Below are positions 9,843-21,161 of a stretch of 64,000 nucleotides of DNA, piece by piece. Each line of letters opens with the position of its first letter. Within the stretch, counting starts at the first letter, position 1. This DNA comes from Amaranthus tricolor (lineage: Eukaryota; Streptophyta; Magnoliopsida; Caryophyllales; Amaranthaceae). The position numbers were made by a program, and so were the translations under genes. The stretch is from positions 4,498,144 to 4,562,143 of the forward strand of contig NC_080050.1 in assembly GCF_026212465.1 (NCBI RefSeq). The letters are read 5' to 3'. The notes below the pieces were generated by a model. That model saw nothing but the letters and a program-made list of their open reading frames with translations. It did no database searches and had not been told where the DNA came from.

Positions 9843-11529
9843 TTAGGGGTAAGTAAAGTTAGATATCTAATTGAAACATGTAGTCAAATCAAATAACCCA
9901 TATCCAAAAAATTGGCATTTTTACTATCCGATCTGACTCTGACATCTGAATCTGATATCCAAAAGTGTTCGAATCAAATATCTGAAATATATGATATCCG
10001 ATGCCAATGAGGATAAGTAGAAAAATTCAAATAGGATATTTGATATCCGAATTTGATCAAATTGATTTTTTAAATGTAATTTTATTCGATTGATAACAAA
10101 CATTAGAATAAAAATATTCAGATATCCAATATTTTAATATTTGAATCTCAAATACATGATATTTGAATTTGTAATTCAAATAAAATGTAGAAAGTAGTTT
10201 CCAAAGAGATAGAGGCTTTCTTAGGATTTTGGTTTTCCTCACCCTTGGAGGTCCTTATGATGGCGGCGCCGCCCGCTTTTATTTCCTTTCTCCTTTTCTT
10301 CTTTCTGTGGCATACTTCAATTTGTTTTGACCTCAATGGATGTTTTTTTGGTATTTGTCGTTTGGCTCTCATAGGGTTTTAGTCTTTGTCGTTTTTAAAC
10401 TGGCGAAATGTTTACATAGGGTTTTGGTTTGCTGACTTACTTTGGAGGTTTGCTGGTGTTAGGATGGCTCTAGCGTATTTCAGTGGTTTGTTGGTGTTTG
10501 GATAGCGTTCCCCAATGGTGGTGTTGGTATTTTTTGGTTTTTGTTTGTGCCGATGAGATGGTGGATCATTTTTATTTGTGTGTTTCTCGATGGAGGTGTT
10601 GGTGTTTCTGGGTGTTTGCTTGATCCTTTGAGTTGTGGCTCGTTTTTGCTTTCAACCATGAGAGAGGTTGAAGTGGTAATGCCGTGTTGACCTACCCTTG
10701 TCACTTATTTTCATCGGCATTTCCCCATGGTTTGGAGTTTTTATTACTCCTTTTGTGGTCCTAACAGTGTTGGATATCACCTCTTTTGAGGATCTGACAA
10801 TGTTGGTTGTCACCTCTTTTGAGGTCTTGGCGGTGTTGGCCGCTACCTTTGGTGTGAGGATTTGATGGTATTGCACGTCTCCTCTAGGGTTGGGCGTGGG
10901 TCGGTGGGGTGTAAGTCGGTTCAACATGTGATGGTTTCAATGAATTTGGGCTGAGGGACTTCGTCTCATGGTCTGTTCGAAGGTGTAGCCCGATCCTAGG
11001 GTTCTCCGTTGGTGGTGTCTGTTGGTGTGTTCTGACACCAAAATGTTGGTGTTTGGCGACGCATTGGCAGTTTTTAGTTTGGCGGCTGGTTTGGCTACCC
11101 TAGAGTTTATAACCCTTTAGAAATTTTGTTAGTCTTGAGCCTAGGTGTAAGAAGTTTTTGGTGGTCTAGTTTTGTGGCTTTACCCAGGAATGTAAGACCT
11201 TTTAGGTCATGGTGTTTGTTTGGTATTAACCCATTTGGTGTGTTCTCGATGTATTTACTATTTAGTGGCTCAATCCACTTTCTGGGGTTTTTTTTTATTA
11301 AAAGGTGCTCCCATATCTTATGTTTTGTCAGGGGTTTTTTCCACGAGATTATTATGCCGGTAATATCATGAGATGTCCCTTTAATCTCTTTTTTTGAATA
11401 AATTTAACCAATAATTATCAGATATCTGTATTGGATAACCGAATATCTGATTCGAACAAGAATTTTGAATCAGGTATCAAATTGAATCACTGAATTTTCG
11501 AATCATTAGATGATTTTTCTCAACTCTAA
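9843..11529. mobile_element. Possible hAT-like inverted-repeat element with a large GT-rich insert
   Basis: The left end TTAGGGGTAAGTAAAG and the complement of the right end (TAGAGTTGAGAAAAATC) resemble hAT MITE termini of the TAGRGGTG type. Flanks ACTGAGAT and ACTGTAAC match at 5 of 8 bases. Just inside both ends lie inverted tracts rich in GATATCCGAATATC words (9890-10070; 11410-11500). Between them, 10200-11395 is GT-rich, has no long open frame, and ends in CTTTTTTTGAATAAATTTA on the plus strand, which resembles a LINE 3' end. This interpretation is tentative. Confidence 0.3.
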
Positions 11530-11611
11530 CTGTAACAAGACTCGATTTTCATGAAACAATTTCATCTTAAATACTCGTTTATCAAAATTTTCAAACTTTC
11601 TATAACTCAAA

Positions 11612-11843
11612 TAAGGTAAAAGATACTTTCAGTATCCCGCACAAGGAAAGGTCCGAGTGGAGGGTTTTCTTTTTTCTGAAAGATACGGACAAATCATACC
11701 CGTTCCCCCAAGGAGGGAGTATAGAGAGATACACGCAGTTAAGAAACCCCAACTGATACCTGCACCCAGTTAGGGTCGAACCCTAAACCTTTTGCTCTAC
11801 ATTGATATGCTCTATCCATTGAATCACAAAATACTTTTGGTTT
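11612..11843 (-). mobile_element. tRNA-derived SINE, copy 2
   Basis: The same family and orientation as 4902-5156. Shared blocks, read on the plus strand, include CGCACAAGG, GAAAGATACGGACAAATCAT, CCCAAGGAGGGAGTA, CGCAGTTAAGAAA, CTGATACCTG, GGGTCGAACCCTAAAC (B box) and GCTCTATCCATTGAATCACA (A box side). Copy 2 lies upstream of the P1BS block of its gene and copy 1 downstream of the corresponding block, so the two insertions were independent. Confidence 0.65.
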
Positions 11844-12092
11844 TGTGCAAAATGTTTGTAAGATTGCTCTTAGAACTCATTGATTTTGTGCAAGATTCAG
11901 AAGACAAATATGTTACAATTTACAAACGTGTAGGCAAATAACCTCTAACAAATATTAGTTGACTTAAGAGGATAACATTAAACATACAACGTGTTAACAA
12001 CTTAACAATGCTTTTCAGTGATTCTATTTGTAATTATTTAGTGTTTATGTAAGTTTTATCTACAAATTAGAATTTGATGCAGATTCAGCTCT

Positions 12093-12109
12093 GAATATTC
12101 TGAATATTC
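12093..12109. promoter_or_regulatory. Paired P1BS motifs (distal promoter of second PHT1 gene)
   Basis: GAATATTC at 12093-12100 and again at 12102-12109, preceded by GATGCAGATTCAG exactly as at the first gene's cluster. They lie about 1 kb before the inferred transcription start. Conservation of position and flanks between the paralogues supports a real regulatory block. Confidence 0.6.
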
Positions 12110-12404
12110 CAGAGATTCCATAGTTTAGGAATCTAGATATCATATTATATATACTAGGGTTTACTTTTTATGCCCAAAACAAAATTTTCTGATAAAAAAC
12201 ATATTACTATGAGATAAGAACATTTTTCATTGCAATTATGTACCTTAGCTTATTTAATTTTAAAACTTTTTCCAATTGATTTTTGTTTGTATCAGTATTC
12301 AAAATGTATTAAGACAAAATCAATTTTAAAGGGTAGTCAGAAATGCGATAGATAAGAATTTACGGTGAAAAAAGCCCTAAAGGCCAAAATAAGTAAAATA
12401 AATT

Positions 12405-12690
12405 CGAAAAAATTATCGTAAAAACTTTCACTGATACTTCTACAATAATACTAACTTTTGATTAATCATAAATAATACCAACTTAGGAAGTATTTGCCTA
12501 AAATAATACTTCTAGCTACTAACATTTGTGTATACTAGATTGTTTGACAAAAAACCAAACGTAATATAGTGGTTAAACAAAAGTTGATATCATTCTAAAA
12601 AAATACTCATAATTAGTATTATTCATAGAAAAGTTAGTATATTCATGCCATGAAAATTAGCAAAAATTTGTTTTATTCACGTTAATTTTC
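12405..12690. repeat. Decayed long-inverted-repeat MITE (AATAATACYAACTTW family)
   Basis: Both halves carry AATAATAC, TTGATTAATCATAAATAATA and matching complements. Better-preserved relatives are at 51374-51673 and 49057-49321. It is located in the second PHT1 promoter, downstream of the P1BS pair. Confidence 0.45.
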
Positions 12691-13107
12691 TAAAAAACAA
12701 TTAGTAAATTTTTTTTATATGATTAAAGCAACGCACAATTTAACACATATTTTTATGATTAAAATAATACTTATATGTATATTTAGCTATTATAACCCCT
12801 AAAAGGATGTTGAATTAAAATTTTGACACAGTTGCATTCTCTTGAAAAGGATTTTATTTCATTTTGTATTACATAATGATAATTGTAAACAAAATTTAAA
12901 TCCAAAATTTACTTGTCTTACCAATTAAAAATTATTTAATAAAAAATACACTATAGTTGACATTTATATTATACACTTACAAGAGTTCAGTTGTCATCAT
13001 ATTATTAGCTGAAATTCTCTATTTTTTTCTTAGAATATTTTTTGACATGTTGCTTCTTCTCATTCTATTAACCTTTAGAAATGTCTAATTGTGTATCCTA
13101 CTATTAG

Positions 13108-13115
13108 TATATATA
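13108..13115 (+). promoter_or_regulatory. Possible TATA box of second PHT1 gene
   Basis: TATATATA about 80 bp before the inferred end of the non-coding first exon (13196), in a segment homologous to the first gene's core promoter. Transcription would then start near 13140. Confidence 0.4.
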
Positions 13116-13196
13116 GCAGAACATTACAAGATACACTTTGTATAAACTGTACATGTTTCTGAGTTCCACTTATTTTGTATCCTTCGATTCGTAAAG

Positions 13197-14131
13197 GTTC
13201 GTTTTCTCCATTCTTTGCCGTTACTTTCTCTGTCTTTATGAGTTTAACTTTTACGATTGTTTATATATATAATTAGATAAAATTGATAGGATGTAGAGAA
13301 ATCATTTTGTAGCTTTACATTAGTTAGATGTTTTTACTTTAAGTTCGTAAGAAATTTACAAAATATCTTAGAAATTACACTTTTAGATAAATATAGATTT
13401 GATCTATTCATATATAGTAACATTGAAAATAATATGAAAGTAAATATCTCACTAGGTTGTGTTATCTCGAGAGGTAGTTAATTTTATGTGTGTATAAAAA
13501 TGAGATAAATATTGTGCAGACAGTAAAAACAATTACTTAAAACAATAAAAGAAACAATAAATATATTAATGTGTTTGGTAGGGAGAAATAGGGAAATAAA
13601 AGGAAGAGATTTTGAAGGATGGAGAATACCTTATTTAGAGAACAAAATGAGAGATAAGTAATTTGAAAATGAGGACTTTGAAGGGAAAACATGAAAAAAT
13701 CTTAGTTCAATCTACTACTCTACTTCTATCATTTATTACCGGTTAATTAATACTCTCTCCTATTCTTCTGAGTAGTTTTAGTCCTATTTATTTTTTCATA
13801 TTTACCGAGACAACCTTTTAACTTTTAATATCTTTAATTATATATAATTAAAAATTATGAAAGGTTGATAACTTGATTAATAATTCTTGTATTGATATGA
13901 ACGAAATAAGACCCCACTTGAATATATTTTAACTTATAGATCAAGAACAAAATACAAATTAAGAGAGAGAAGTGAATAGTAACCCAAAAGTAAAAAGGAT
14001 TACTAAGAAGAATAGGAGGGAATATAATTTACTATTATCCACTTATCATTGTCAAACAGGATCTATGTTTGCTTGCATATATATAACACATGTAAATTTT
14101 CACCCATTTAATTTTACTTGTTGGTTGGTAG
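13197..14131 (+). other. Inferred 5'-UTR intron of second PHT1 gene
   Basis: Donor GTAAAG|GTTCGT at 13197 and acceptor TTGGTTGGTAG ending at 14131. The layout mirrors that of the first gene. A Stowaway-type MITE sits inside it. Confidence 0.45.
13753..14022. mobile_element. Stowaway-like MITE
   Basis: The left end CTCTCTCCTATTCTTCTGAG and right end AGAAGAATAGGAGGGAA are inverted copies flanked by TA dinucleotides (13751-13752, 14023-14024), as expected for Tc1/Mariner-type MITEs. It lies inside the inferred leader intron of the second PHT1 gene. No open frame. Confidence 0.6.
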
Positions 14132-14186
14132 CTGTGATTTTAAGATAAAACACAACCAAGAAATCAAGACCAAACAGATAATAGCC

Positions 14187-15785
14187 ATGGCTAAAGGACA
14201 AGTACAAGTGCTTAATGCACTTGATGTAGCAAAAATACAATGGTACCATTTCAAAGCCATTGCAATATCCGGTATGGGATTCTTCACAGATGCCTATGAC
14301 CTATTCTGCATCACAACCGTTGCAAGGTTAATCGGACGCTTATACTTCACTAAACCTGGCGCGGACAAGCCAGGAATCTTGCCTATCCATCTATCGGCTG
14401 CAGTGAATGGGATCGCGCTCTTAGGATCCCTTTTCGGCCAACTCTTCTTTGGATGGTTAGGTGACAACATAGGCAGAAAAAAGGTCTATGGCATAACATT
14501 GATCATAATAATAATCTCGACTATTGGCTCAGGAATCTCGTTTAATAGCACCCCTATAGGGGTCATAACTACCTTGTGCTTTTTTCGGTTTTGGGTTGGG
14601 TTTGGCATTGGAGGGGAATACCCACTCTCGGCCACAATCATGGCTGAGTACGCCAACAAAAAGAGTCGTGGGACATTTGTAGCCGCGGTTTTTGCAATGC
14701 AGGGGATGGGTATTTTAGCAGCTGCACTAGTAGCAATGTTATTTGCTGCTATATTCGAGAGCAAGTATAATCCTCCTCCTTTTAGTGTAGACTCAAAAGC
14801 ATCTGTTCCACCGGAATCTGACTATATTTGGCGTGGTGTGCTCATGTTCGGAGCTGTTCCTGCAGCCCTTACTCTGTATTGGCGTATCCAGATGCCCGAG
14901 ACTGCTAGGTACACTACATTAGTTGCGCGGAATCCTAAACAAGGAGCTAAAGACATGTCAACTGTCCTTAATCTTCATCTCGATCCAGAGATAGAAAAAA
15001 TCGAGGAATTAGTTCATAGTGAGAGGCATCAATTCAAGCTATTCTCAGCTGAATTTGGTCGAATGTATGGAATCCGTCTCTTGGGTACAACCAGTACATG
15101 GTTCTTAATCGACATCGCTTTCTATAGTCTAAATCTGTTCCAAAAAGATGTGTTTTACTCTGTCGGATGGATTCCTTTACCTAAGGATATGAATGCTATA
15201 AGGGAAGTTTATAACATAGCCAAGTTTCAAGCCTTAGTTTCCCTTTGTGGAACTATTCCTGGCTACTGGTTTACTGTGGCTTTTATAGATATAATCGGAA
15301 GGTGGTGGATACAAATGATGGGATTCTTTTGTATGACGATATTCATGGTCGCGATTGCCATTCCTTACGAGTATTGGAGAACAATGGAACATAGAGTTGG
15401 ATTCCTTGTTTTGTATGGACTCATTTTTTTCTTTGCAAATTTTGGACCTAATGCTACCACATTTGTAATCCCTGCCGAGATTTTTCCATCGAGGTTCCGA
15501 TCCACTTGTCATGGGATATCGGCTGCAGCAGGGAAGGCCGGGTCAATAATTGGAGCAGTCGTGTTTTTATATGCTTCTCAAGAGGAGGATCCGGCTAAGA
15601 GAAATCCGGGTTATCCGGGTGGTATTGGCAAGAAAAAGTCAATTTTTATTCTGTGTGTGACTAATATTGTTGGTATGATGTGTACGTTTCTTGTGCCTGA
15701 AACGAAAGGTAAGTCTCTTGAAGAACTTTCCGGAGAAGTTGATGTCGAAGATGAAGCTCCATATGAACGTATTGTTGTTCCTTAA
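14187..15785 (+). CDS. PHT1-family high-affinity phosphate:H+ symporter, second tandem copy (532 aa)
   Basis: A paralogue of the first copy, with the same role at the plasma membrane. ATG 14187 (context GCCATGGCT) gives the conserved [20 protein letters not shown] start; an in-frame ATG at 14118 would lie before the inferred acceptor at 14131 and is not used in this model. Single exon. [10 protein letters not shown] (residues 31-40) keeps the second Asp that copy 1 has lost. [17 protein letters not shown] again has Glu144 in place of the family's Asp. [14 protein letters not shown] and the C-terminal [11 protein letters not shown] are intact. The last roughly 280 bases are nearly identical to copy 1, whereas the central loop is clearly diverged. 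Family assignment is secure; substrate affinity and expression site cannot be read from sequence. Confidence 0.96.
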   Translation: MAKGQVQVLNALDVAKIQWYHFKAIAISGMGFFTDAYDLFCITTVARLIGRLYFTKPGADKPGILPIHLSAAVNGIALLGSLFGQLFFGWLGDNIGRKKVYGITLIIIIISTIGSGISFNSTPIGVITTLCFFRFWVGFGIGGEYPLSATIMAEYANKKSRGTFVAAVFAMQGMGILAAALVAMLFAAIFESKYNPPPFSVDSKASVPPESDYIWRGVLMFGAVPAALTLYWRIQMPETARYTTLVARNPKQGAKDMSTVLNLHLDPEIEKIEELVHSERHQFKLFSAEFGRMYGIRLLGTTSTWFLIDIAFYSLNLFQKDVFYSVGWIPLPKDMNAIREVYNIAKFQALVSLCGTIPGYWFTVAFIDIIGRWWIQMMGFFCMTIFMVAIAIPYEYWRTMEHRVGFLVLYGLIFFFANFGPNATTFVIPAEIFPSRFRSTCHGISAAAGKAGSIIGAVVFLYASQEEDPAKRNPGYPGGIGKKKSIFILCVTNIVGMMCTFLVPETKGKSLEELSGEVDVEDEAPYERIVVP

Positions 15786-16510
15786 TATAGTTTTGTAAGT
15801 CATCAACTATGTTATGTTGCTTCAGAACATACACTGATACAAACCATATTGTTAGTCCAAAAACAAGGAAAATAACCTAACCATAGTTTTGCTCCATTTG
15901 GATATTAATTCATAATTTGTTCTTTGATTTTTGATGTATTATTGATATTGATTATTGATTGATAAATTATGTTATATATATGTATACTCATGTATATTAT
16001 ACACAAACAATTAAAACTTAAATTGATGATTGAGAACTCATGATATGTTATATATTTATAAAAATATATACTAAGCGAGTACGTTCGGGAGAGAAAGTGA
16101 TCAGAAGTTGAATAGGCTTCGTCCCACACCAACGAAAGAAGGATAGTATTAGCTGCATAGGTTATATAAACACAGATTTTTAGTGGTTAAAGTATGATCC
16201 TTCAGGCAGTTACTGGGAAATGAGGCGTGGTTATAATCTTGCTAATTTGTGCGAGATGGGTGTCCGTCCCAAGCCTGGTTACGACAATTGGGCATCCTTT
16301 TTTTACCATCTGATCCCTATTCTTGAAGGTTATCTTTTTAATACATTTACTAATTTTTTAGTCTCAACTAAATTTATATATGGATATGGCCAAATAAAGG
16401 GTTACGTGGCTGCATCTGAATTATCAGAATACGTTTGCTGTCCAATCAATTTAGCATTATTTTATTTTATGGGCTATAAAAGTTAGTTTAGTTTAGATGG
16501 TGTCAATGGG
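15786..16510. other. Downstream region of PHT1 pair, no gene seen
   Basis: AT-rich. A short frame at 16220-16486 shows no recognisable motif or homologue, and I treat it as chance. Confidence 0.5.
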
Positions 16511-16910
16511 ATTATAAAATTCAATTCTTAAATTTCACCACCCTTTTCATTTTATTGCACCCCTTTAAATGAAATTACGAATTTGCCCCTGATTTTTAAA
16601 AAATTACAACATTGCCACTTCCTATAAATTTCTTATTTATAATAATAATAATATCAATAACAACAATAATAATAATAATAATTAACTTTTTTATATTCTT
16701 CAAAAAGAATATAAATAAAATTAATAATAATAACAATAATAATAATAATAATAACAACAATAATAAAATTAAAAATAATAATTATTATTCAAAAAGAAAA
16801 AAATAAAAAATAAAAAATAAAAATAAATCGCCCAGAACCGGGCGATTGGACCCCGGTTCAATCGCCAAAAAAGTAGTAATAATAACTTTTTTTTTTTCTT
16901 TTTGGAAAAT

Positions 16911-16914
16911 TTAT

Positions 16915-16979
<65 letters not shown>

Positions 16980-17019
16980 CAATAATAATATTATTAACTT
17001 TTTTATATTCTTTTAAATA

Positions 17020-17079
<60 letters not shown>

Positions 17080-17098
17080 TAATTGAATTAATAATAAC

Positions 17099-17163
<65 letters not shown>
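16911..17163. repeat. (AAT)n microsatellite tracts
   Basis: Three long AAT/TTA runs separated by short unique pieces, forming the inner arm of the palindromic element. Mirrored tracts are at 22260-22470. Open frames here that encode poly-Ile, poly-Tyr or poly-Asn are artefacts of the repeat. Confidence 0.9.
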
Positions 17164-17164
<1 letters not shown>

Positions 17165-17315
17165 CATAATAAAATAAAAATAAAAAATCAATCAAAAGCT
17201 TTAAAATTACCGTTTCATTCTCTTGATCTTCCATTTTTCTTTTTTTTTCTTTTTGCTTTGATTTTTCACCACTGATTGTTGAAGATTGGATTATGTTGAT
17301 TTATATTATTATTGT

Positions 17316-17472
17316 TGAAAAGAGAAAAATGGAATCGCTTTCTTCAATCACTGGAGAATTCTTACAGAGAATGTCAAACTCTTATTCTAAACATCAGCCT
17401 AAATATCAGAGTCAGGCCAACCCTTTACAACAACTGGGAAGGGTATTTATATCAAAAATATCAGCTCCAATA
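17316..17472 (-). repeat. 3' LTR of the copia element
   Basis: 157 bp. On the minus strand it begins TATTGGAGCTGATATTTTTG, contains a TATAAATA box, and ends TTTTCA. It is very short for a plant LTR. It differs from the other LTR by three transitions clustered in about 25 bp. Confidence 0.92.
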
Positions 17473-17479
17473 CCCCCCC

Positions 17480-20400
17480 TCAAGTTGGAGAGGTATTAAC
17501 AACTCCTAACTTGGACAAGAGTTTGCTGAATTGAGGTGATGGCAAGGTCTTTGTAAACACATCTGCTAGTTGATTCTGAGTAGGAAGATATGTGAGTTGA
17601 AGAAGTCCTTCAAGAATCTTATCTCTAGTAAAATGACAGTCGACCTCTATGTGTTTGGTTCGTTCATGAAAGACGGGATTTTTTGCAATGTGTATAGCTG
17701 ACATGTTGTCACAATGCAGAATGACAGGCCTCAAATTGTCCACGCCAAGGTCGTGTAATAGCTGAATTAGCCAAGTAATCTCTGATGTGGCTGAAGCCAT
17801 GGCTCTATATTCTGCTTCAGAGGAACTTCTGGAAATTGTGGCTTGCTTCTTAGACTTCCAAGATATAGGAGAGTTACCAAGCAACATCACATACCCAGTG
17901 ACGGATCTTCTAGAATTTGGACAGGCTGCCCAGTCACTGTCTGAGAAGGCCTGAAAGGTTAATTGATTAGAACCTTTTAATAAAAGTCCTTGTCCTGCAG
18001 TTCCATGTACGTACCTCAATATATGTTGTAATGCTGAGACGTGTGGCTGCCGTGGAGTGTGCATGAACTGACTCAAAGTTTGGACAGAAAAAGATAGGTC
18101 TGGTCTTGTGTGAGTCAAGAAATTTAACTTTCCAATGAGGGATCTATAATGAGCAGGGTGATCATATAACTCACCTGAGTCTACCAGAAGTTTGGTGTTT
18201 AAAGGCAAAGGGGCAGGAGCAGGCTTAGAAAGATCAAAACCACAATTATCAAGGAGAGACTTTGTAAATTTCTTTTGAGTAAGGATAGTACCTTTTTTTG
18301 TGTAAGAGATCTCTAGACCAAGAAAATAATGTAATATTCCTAGATCTTTTATGCTGAAGGCTGTGTCTAGATGAACTTTCAAGGCTTGTATTTCACTTTG
18401 GTTTGTACCTGTTAACAAGATATCATCAACATATATAGCAATAATAGTGATGTCAGAACCCAACCTTTTGGTAAAGAGAGAATAATCGTGCTTAGACTGA
18501 GTATACCCTTGCTGCAATAATGTTGTTTGCAATTTATGAAACCATTGTCTGCTAGACTGTTTTAGCCCATATAGGGACTTTCTGAGTTTGCATACCTTAT
18601 TCCCTGGATTCTCAATTCCTTTTGGCATCTTCATGTAGACTTCTTCATTAAGATCACCATGAAGGAAGGCATTGTTAACATCTAGTTGAAAAATGTCCCA
18701 ACCTTTGCTTGCAGCTACAGTGATTAAGGCTCTTATGGTTGTCATTTTAACAACTGGGGAAAAAGTTTCTGCATAATCTATCCCAAATTTTTGTGTATAC
18801 CCTTGAGCAACCAATCTTGCTTTGCATCTTTCTAGAGTCCCATCAGGTCTTAGTTTTACCTTGTAAATCCATTTGCAGCCTATAGGTTTCTTCCCAAGAG
18901 GCAGGTCAACAGTGTCCCAGGTGTTATTTTTGTTTAGAGCATTTATTTCCTGTTTCATGGCTTCAACCCATACCAGCTGTTCTGAAGCTTCTTTATAAGT
19001 TGTAGGCTCAGTGATGTTGCAAATATTTGAGACCAAAGCAATGTGGGATAGGGGAAGTTCAGAGAAAGAAACTAAATTACACCAATGTTTGATAGTAGGA
19101 CATACATAGTCACTGAGGTGAGAGGGTGGTTTGGAATATCTGGAAGATTTTCTGTGAGTAGGAGTAGAGGTAGGGGTTATTTCTGAAATATCAATTAGAT
19201 TAGTGTTAGAGGAAGAGGAGTCAGGAACATGTGGATTGGAGGGGTGTGCAGTATTAAGGGGAATGTCAATATTGGTGTTAGGGGTGAATATGTCAGGAAT
19301 TTCATCTGGTGAAATGTGTGTAAAAGGTGTGTGTGTGGGCAAGTATATGGCGGAAGAGAAGTCAGTGGAAGGAGATGGGATAGAAGAAGATACAGGACAT
19401 TGATAGTGAAAAGGAAAATGATGTTCATGGAAGTGAACATCTCTTGAAACAGAGATTTTGTGTGTGACTAAATTCAGGATTTTGTAACCCTTTTGTGTGG
19501 GTGAGTATCCAATGAATACTGACGGCGATGCTCTGGGATCAAATTTAGTTCTGTGAATAGTGGGTGTAGAAACAAAACAAAGGCATCCAAAGGTTTTTAG
19601 ATGATCATAGGATGGTTTATGTTCATATAATTTTTCAAAAGGTGTGATGAAATTGAGGCTTTTAAGGGGCATTCTGTTTATGAGATAGGTTGCACATAGG
19701 ATACATTCTCCCCAATATTTAATAGGAAGTTTTGATTGAAAATGTAAGGCTCTTGCTGTTTCCAAGAGGTGTTTATGTTTTCTTTCAACAACACCATTTT
19801 GCTGTGGTGTATTACTACAACTGGTTTGGTGTAAAATACCAAGGTTGAGGCAAAGATGTTTGATTGGTCCTTCAGTCAATTCTAAGGCATTATCAGTCCT
19901 GAAACACTCAACTTTTACATGAAACTGAGTATGTAAAAACTTCAAGAATTGATCAATAATACTAACAACATTAGTTCTAGACTTTAAAAGAAACACCCAA
20001 GTTGATCTAGTAAAATCATCAACTATAGTAAGAAAAGAGTTACATCCATTATAAGTGCCATGTTTGTAAGGACCCCAAACATCTAAATGCAACATTTGAA
20101 ACTTCCTAGTAGTTTTTATACTACTTATTGGAAAGGAACATCTAGTCTGTCTAGCTGCAGGACATATAGTACATATAGATTTACATTTATTAGGATTCAA
20201 CTGTATATTAGGTTGAACAAGCTTTAAATGATCAAAGGGAACATGACCTAATCTTAAGTGCCAGAGTTTAGCAGAGTCTATAACAGAGATGCAAGCAGTA
20301 GGCTGAAGAGGCAAAATAGTCTGAACATTGTAGAGACCAGCTTCTACTTTACCAAGAACATGTGGCACACTCATTGAATGGGCCTGTATAAAGCATTTAT

Positions 20401-21136
20401 CAGCAGTGTATGCTATTGTACATTTCTTGTCAACACATAGCTTGTTCACAGAAATTAAGTTGTAATGAAAGTCAGGAACATGTAGCACATTATATAGAGT
20501 GATGTGTTCATTTAAAACTACTGTTCCAGTGTTATGAACTAGAATTTGTCTACCATCAGGAATGGTAATGTGAGTTTTTGTATGCAAAGAGGAGTCATAG
20601 GTAGAGAATAAACTTAAATCTGAACACATATGATCAGAAGCTCCACTATCCAATATCCAGATAATGTTGGAACAAGTTAAAAAACAATAGGATGTACCTG
20701 CCATGAGAGCCTCTGCAGAATTGTCATGTTGATTAGCGATTTGTGTTTTAACTTTAGTATTATTTGGAGGTTTATTCAGAAGAGTAAGTAAGTATGTTCT
20801 GAGTTGTTCTTCTGTATCGTTCTTAGAGAATCCAATTGCAGATTGAATTTTCTGATCTGCTTGATATCCATCTGCATTAGCATGTGCAGCAAATCTCTTT
20901 CCCTTGTCCTTGAAAGCACTAAAACCTGGTGGATATCCGTGAAGCTCAAAACATCTTTCTATGCTGTGACCAGGTATCTTACAATGATTACAATAATAGC
21001 TACTAGCAGGCCTTTTGTGGTCACTTCCTTGTGCAAACCTTCCTCCTGTGGCTTTGGTCTGAGATAAGTTTCTTGAGTATCTAGAATTATGTGAGTACTG
21101 CTTATGATCATTGTTCCTTCCTCTGTTTCCTACCAA
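17480..21136 (-). CDS. Copia pol polyprotein: zinc knuckle, protease, integrase, reverse transcriptase, RNase H (1218 aa open frame)
   Basis: This is the enzyme part of the retrotransposon, and it would copy the element RNA and insert the DNA. In order: a gag zinc knuckle CNHCKIPGHSIERC (about residue 48), protease WILDSGASDHM, a GAG-pre-integrase LWHLRLGH, integrase with Asp in HLDVWGP, Asp in FRTDNALE and Glu in VVERKHK (DDE triad), reverse transcriptase with FQLDVNNAFLHGDL and the YVDDILL catalytic motif, and RNase H ending KHIEVDCHF..DKI. The frame is unbroken, which is unusual for an old copy. The stop codon overlaps the polypurine tract. The usual Gly-Gly after the second integrase Asp is Ala-Leu. 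The first ATG of this frame is probably not the native start, since gag should be fused upstream but is shifted out of frame near 21165-21175. Confidence 0.93.
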   Translation of the reverse strand: MVGNRGRNNDHKQYSHNSRYSRNLSQTKATGGRFAQGSDHKRPASSYYCNHCKIPGHSIERCFELHGYPPGFSAFKDKGKRFAAHANADGYQADQKIQSAIGFSKNDTEEQLRTYLLTLLNKPPNNTKVKTQIANQHDNSAEALMAGTSYCFLTCSNIIWILDSGASDHMCSDLSLFSTYDSSLHTKTHITIPDGRQILVHNTGTVVLNEHITLYNVLHVPDFHYNLISVNKLCVDKKCTIAYTADKCFIQAHSMSVPHVLGKVEAGLYNVQTILPLQPTACISVIDSAKLWHLRLGHVPFDHLKLVQPNIQLNPNKCKSICTICPAARQTRCSFPISSIKTTRKFQMLHLDVWGPYKHGTYNGCNSFLTIVDDFTRSTWVFLLKSRTNVVSIIDQFLKFLHTQFHVKVECFRTDNALELTEGPIKHLCLNLGILHQTSCSNTPQQNGVVERKHKHLLETARALHFQSKLPIKYWGECILCATYLINRMPLKSLNFITPFEKLYEHKPSYDHLKTFGCLCFVSTPTIHRTKFDPRASPSVFIGYSPTQKGYKILNLVTHKISVSRDVHFHEHHFPFHYQCPVSSSIPSPSTDFSSAIYLPTHTPFTHISPDEIPDIFTPNTNIDIPLNTAHPSNPHVPDSSSSNTNLIDISEITPTSTPTHRKSSRYSKPPSHLSDYVCPTIKHWCNLVSFSELPLSHIALVSNICNITEPTTYKEASEQLVWVEAMKQEINALNKNNTWDTVDLPLGKKPIGCKWIYKVKLRPDGTLERCKARLVAQGYTQKFGIDYAETFSPVVKMTTIRALITVAASKGWDIFQLDVNNAFLHGDLNEEVYMKMPKGIENPGNKVCKLRKSLYGLKQSSRQWFHKLQTTLLQQGYTQSKHDYSLFTKRLGSDITIIAIYVDDILLTGTNQSEIQALKVHLDTAFSIKDLGILHYFLGLEISYTKKGTILTQKKFTKSLLDNCGFDLSKPAPAPLPLNTKLLVDSGELYDHPAHYRSLIGKLNFLTHTRPDLSFSVQTLSQFMHTPRQPHVSALQHILRYVHGTAGQGLLLKGSNQLTFQAFSDSDWAACPNSRRSVTGYVMLLGNSPISWKSKKQATISRSSSEAEYRAMASATSEITWLIQLLHDLGVDNLRPVILHCDNMSAIHIAKNPVFHERTKHIEVDCHFTRDKILEGLLQLTYLPTQNQLADVFTKTLPSPQFSKLLSKLGVVNTSPT

Positions 21137-21161
21137 AGCTAATGACTCAACAACAGAATTA

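Noticed and set aside
10148..11371. Several 60-90 codon frames in the GT-rich insert
   Set aside because: Composition-driven, mutually overlapping on both strands, and without any conserved LINE or other domain I can recognise.
16220..16486. An 88-codon frame after the second PHT1 gene
   Set aside because: No recognisable motif, no splice context, and AT-rich flanks; chance is the simpler explanation.
16612..17191. Open frames coding long runs of Ile, Tyr, Leu or Asn on both strands, also at 22122-22761
   Set aside because: They are translations of AAT/ATT microsatellites inside the palindromic element, with no domain and a mirrored frame on the other strand.
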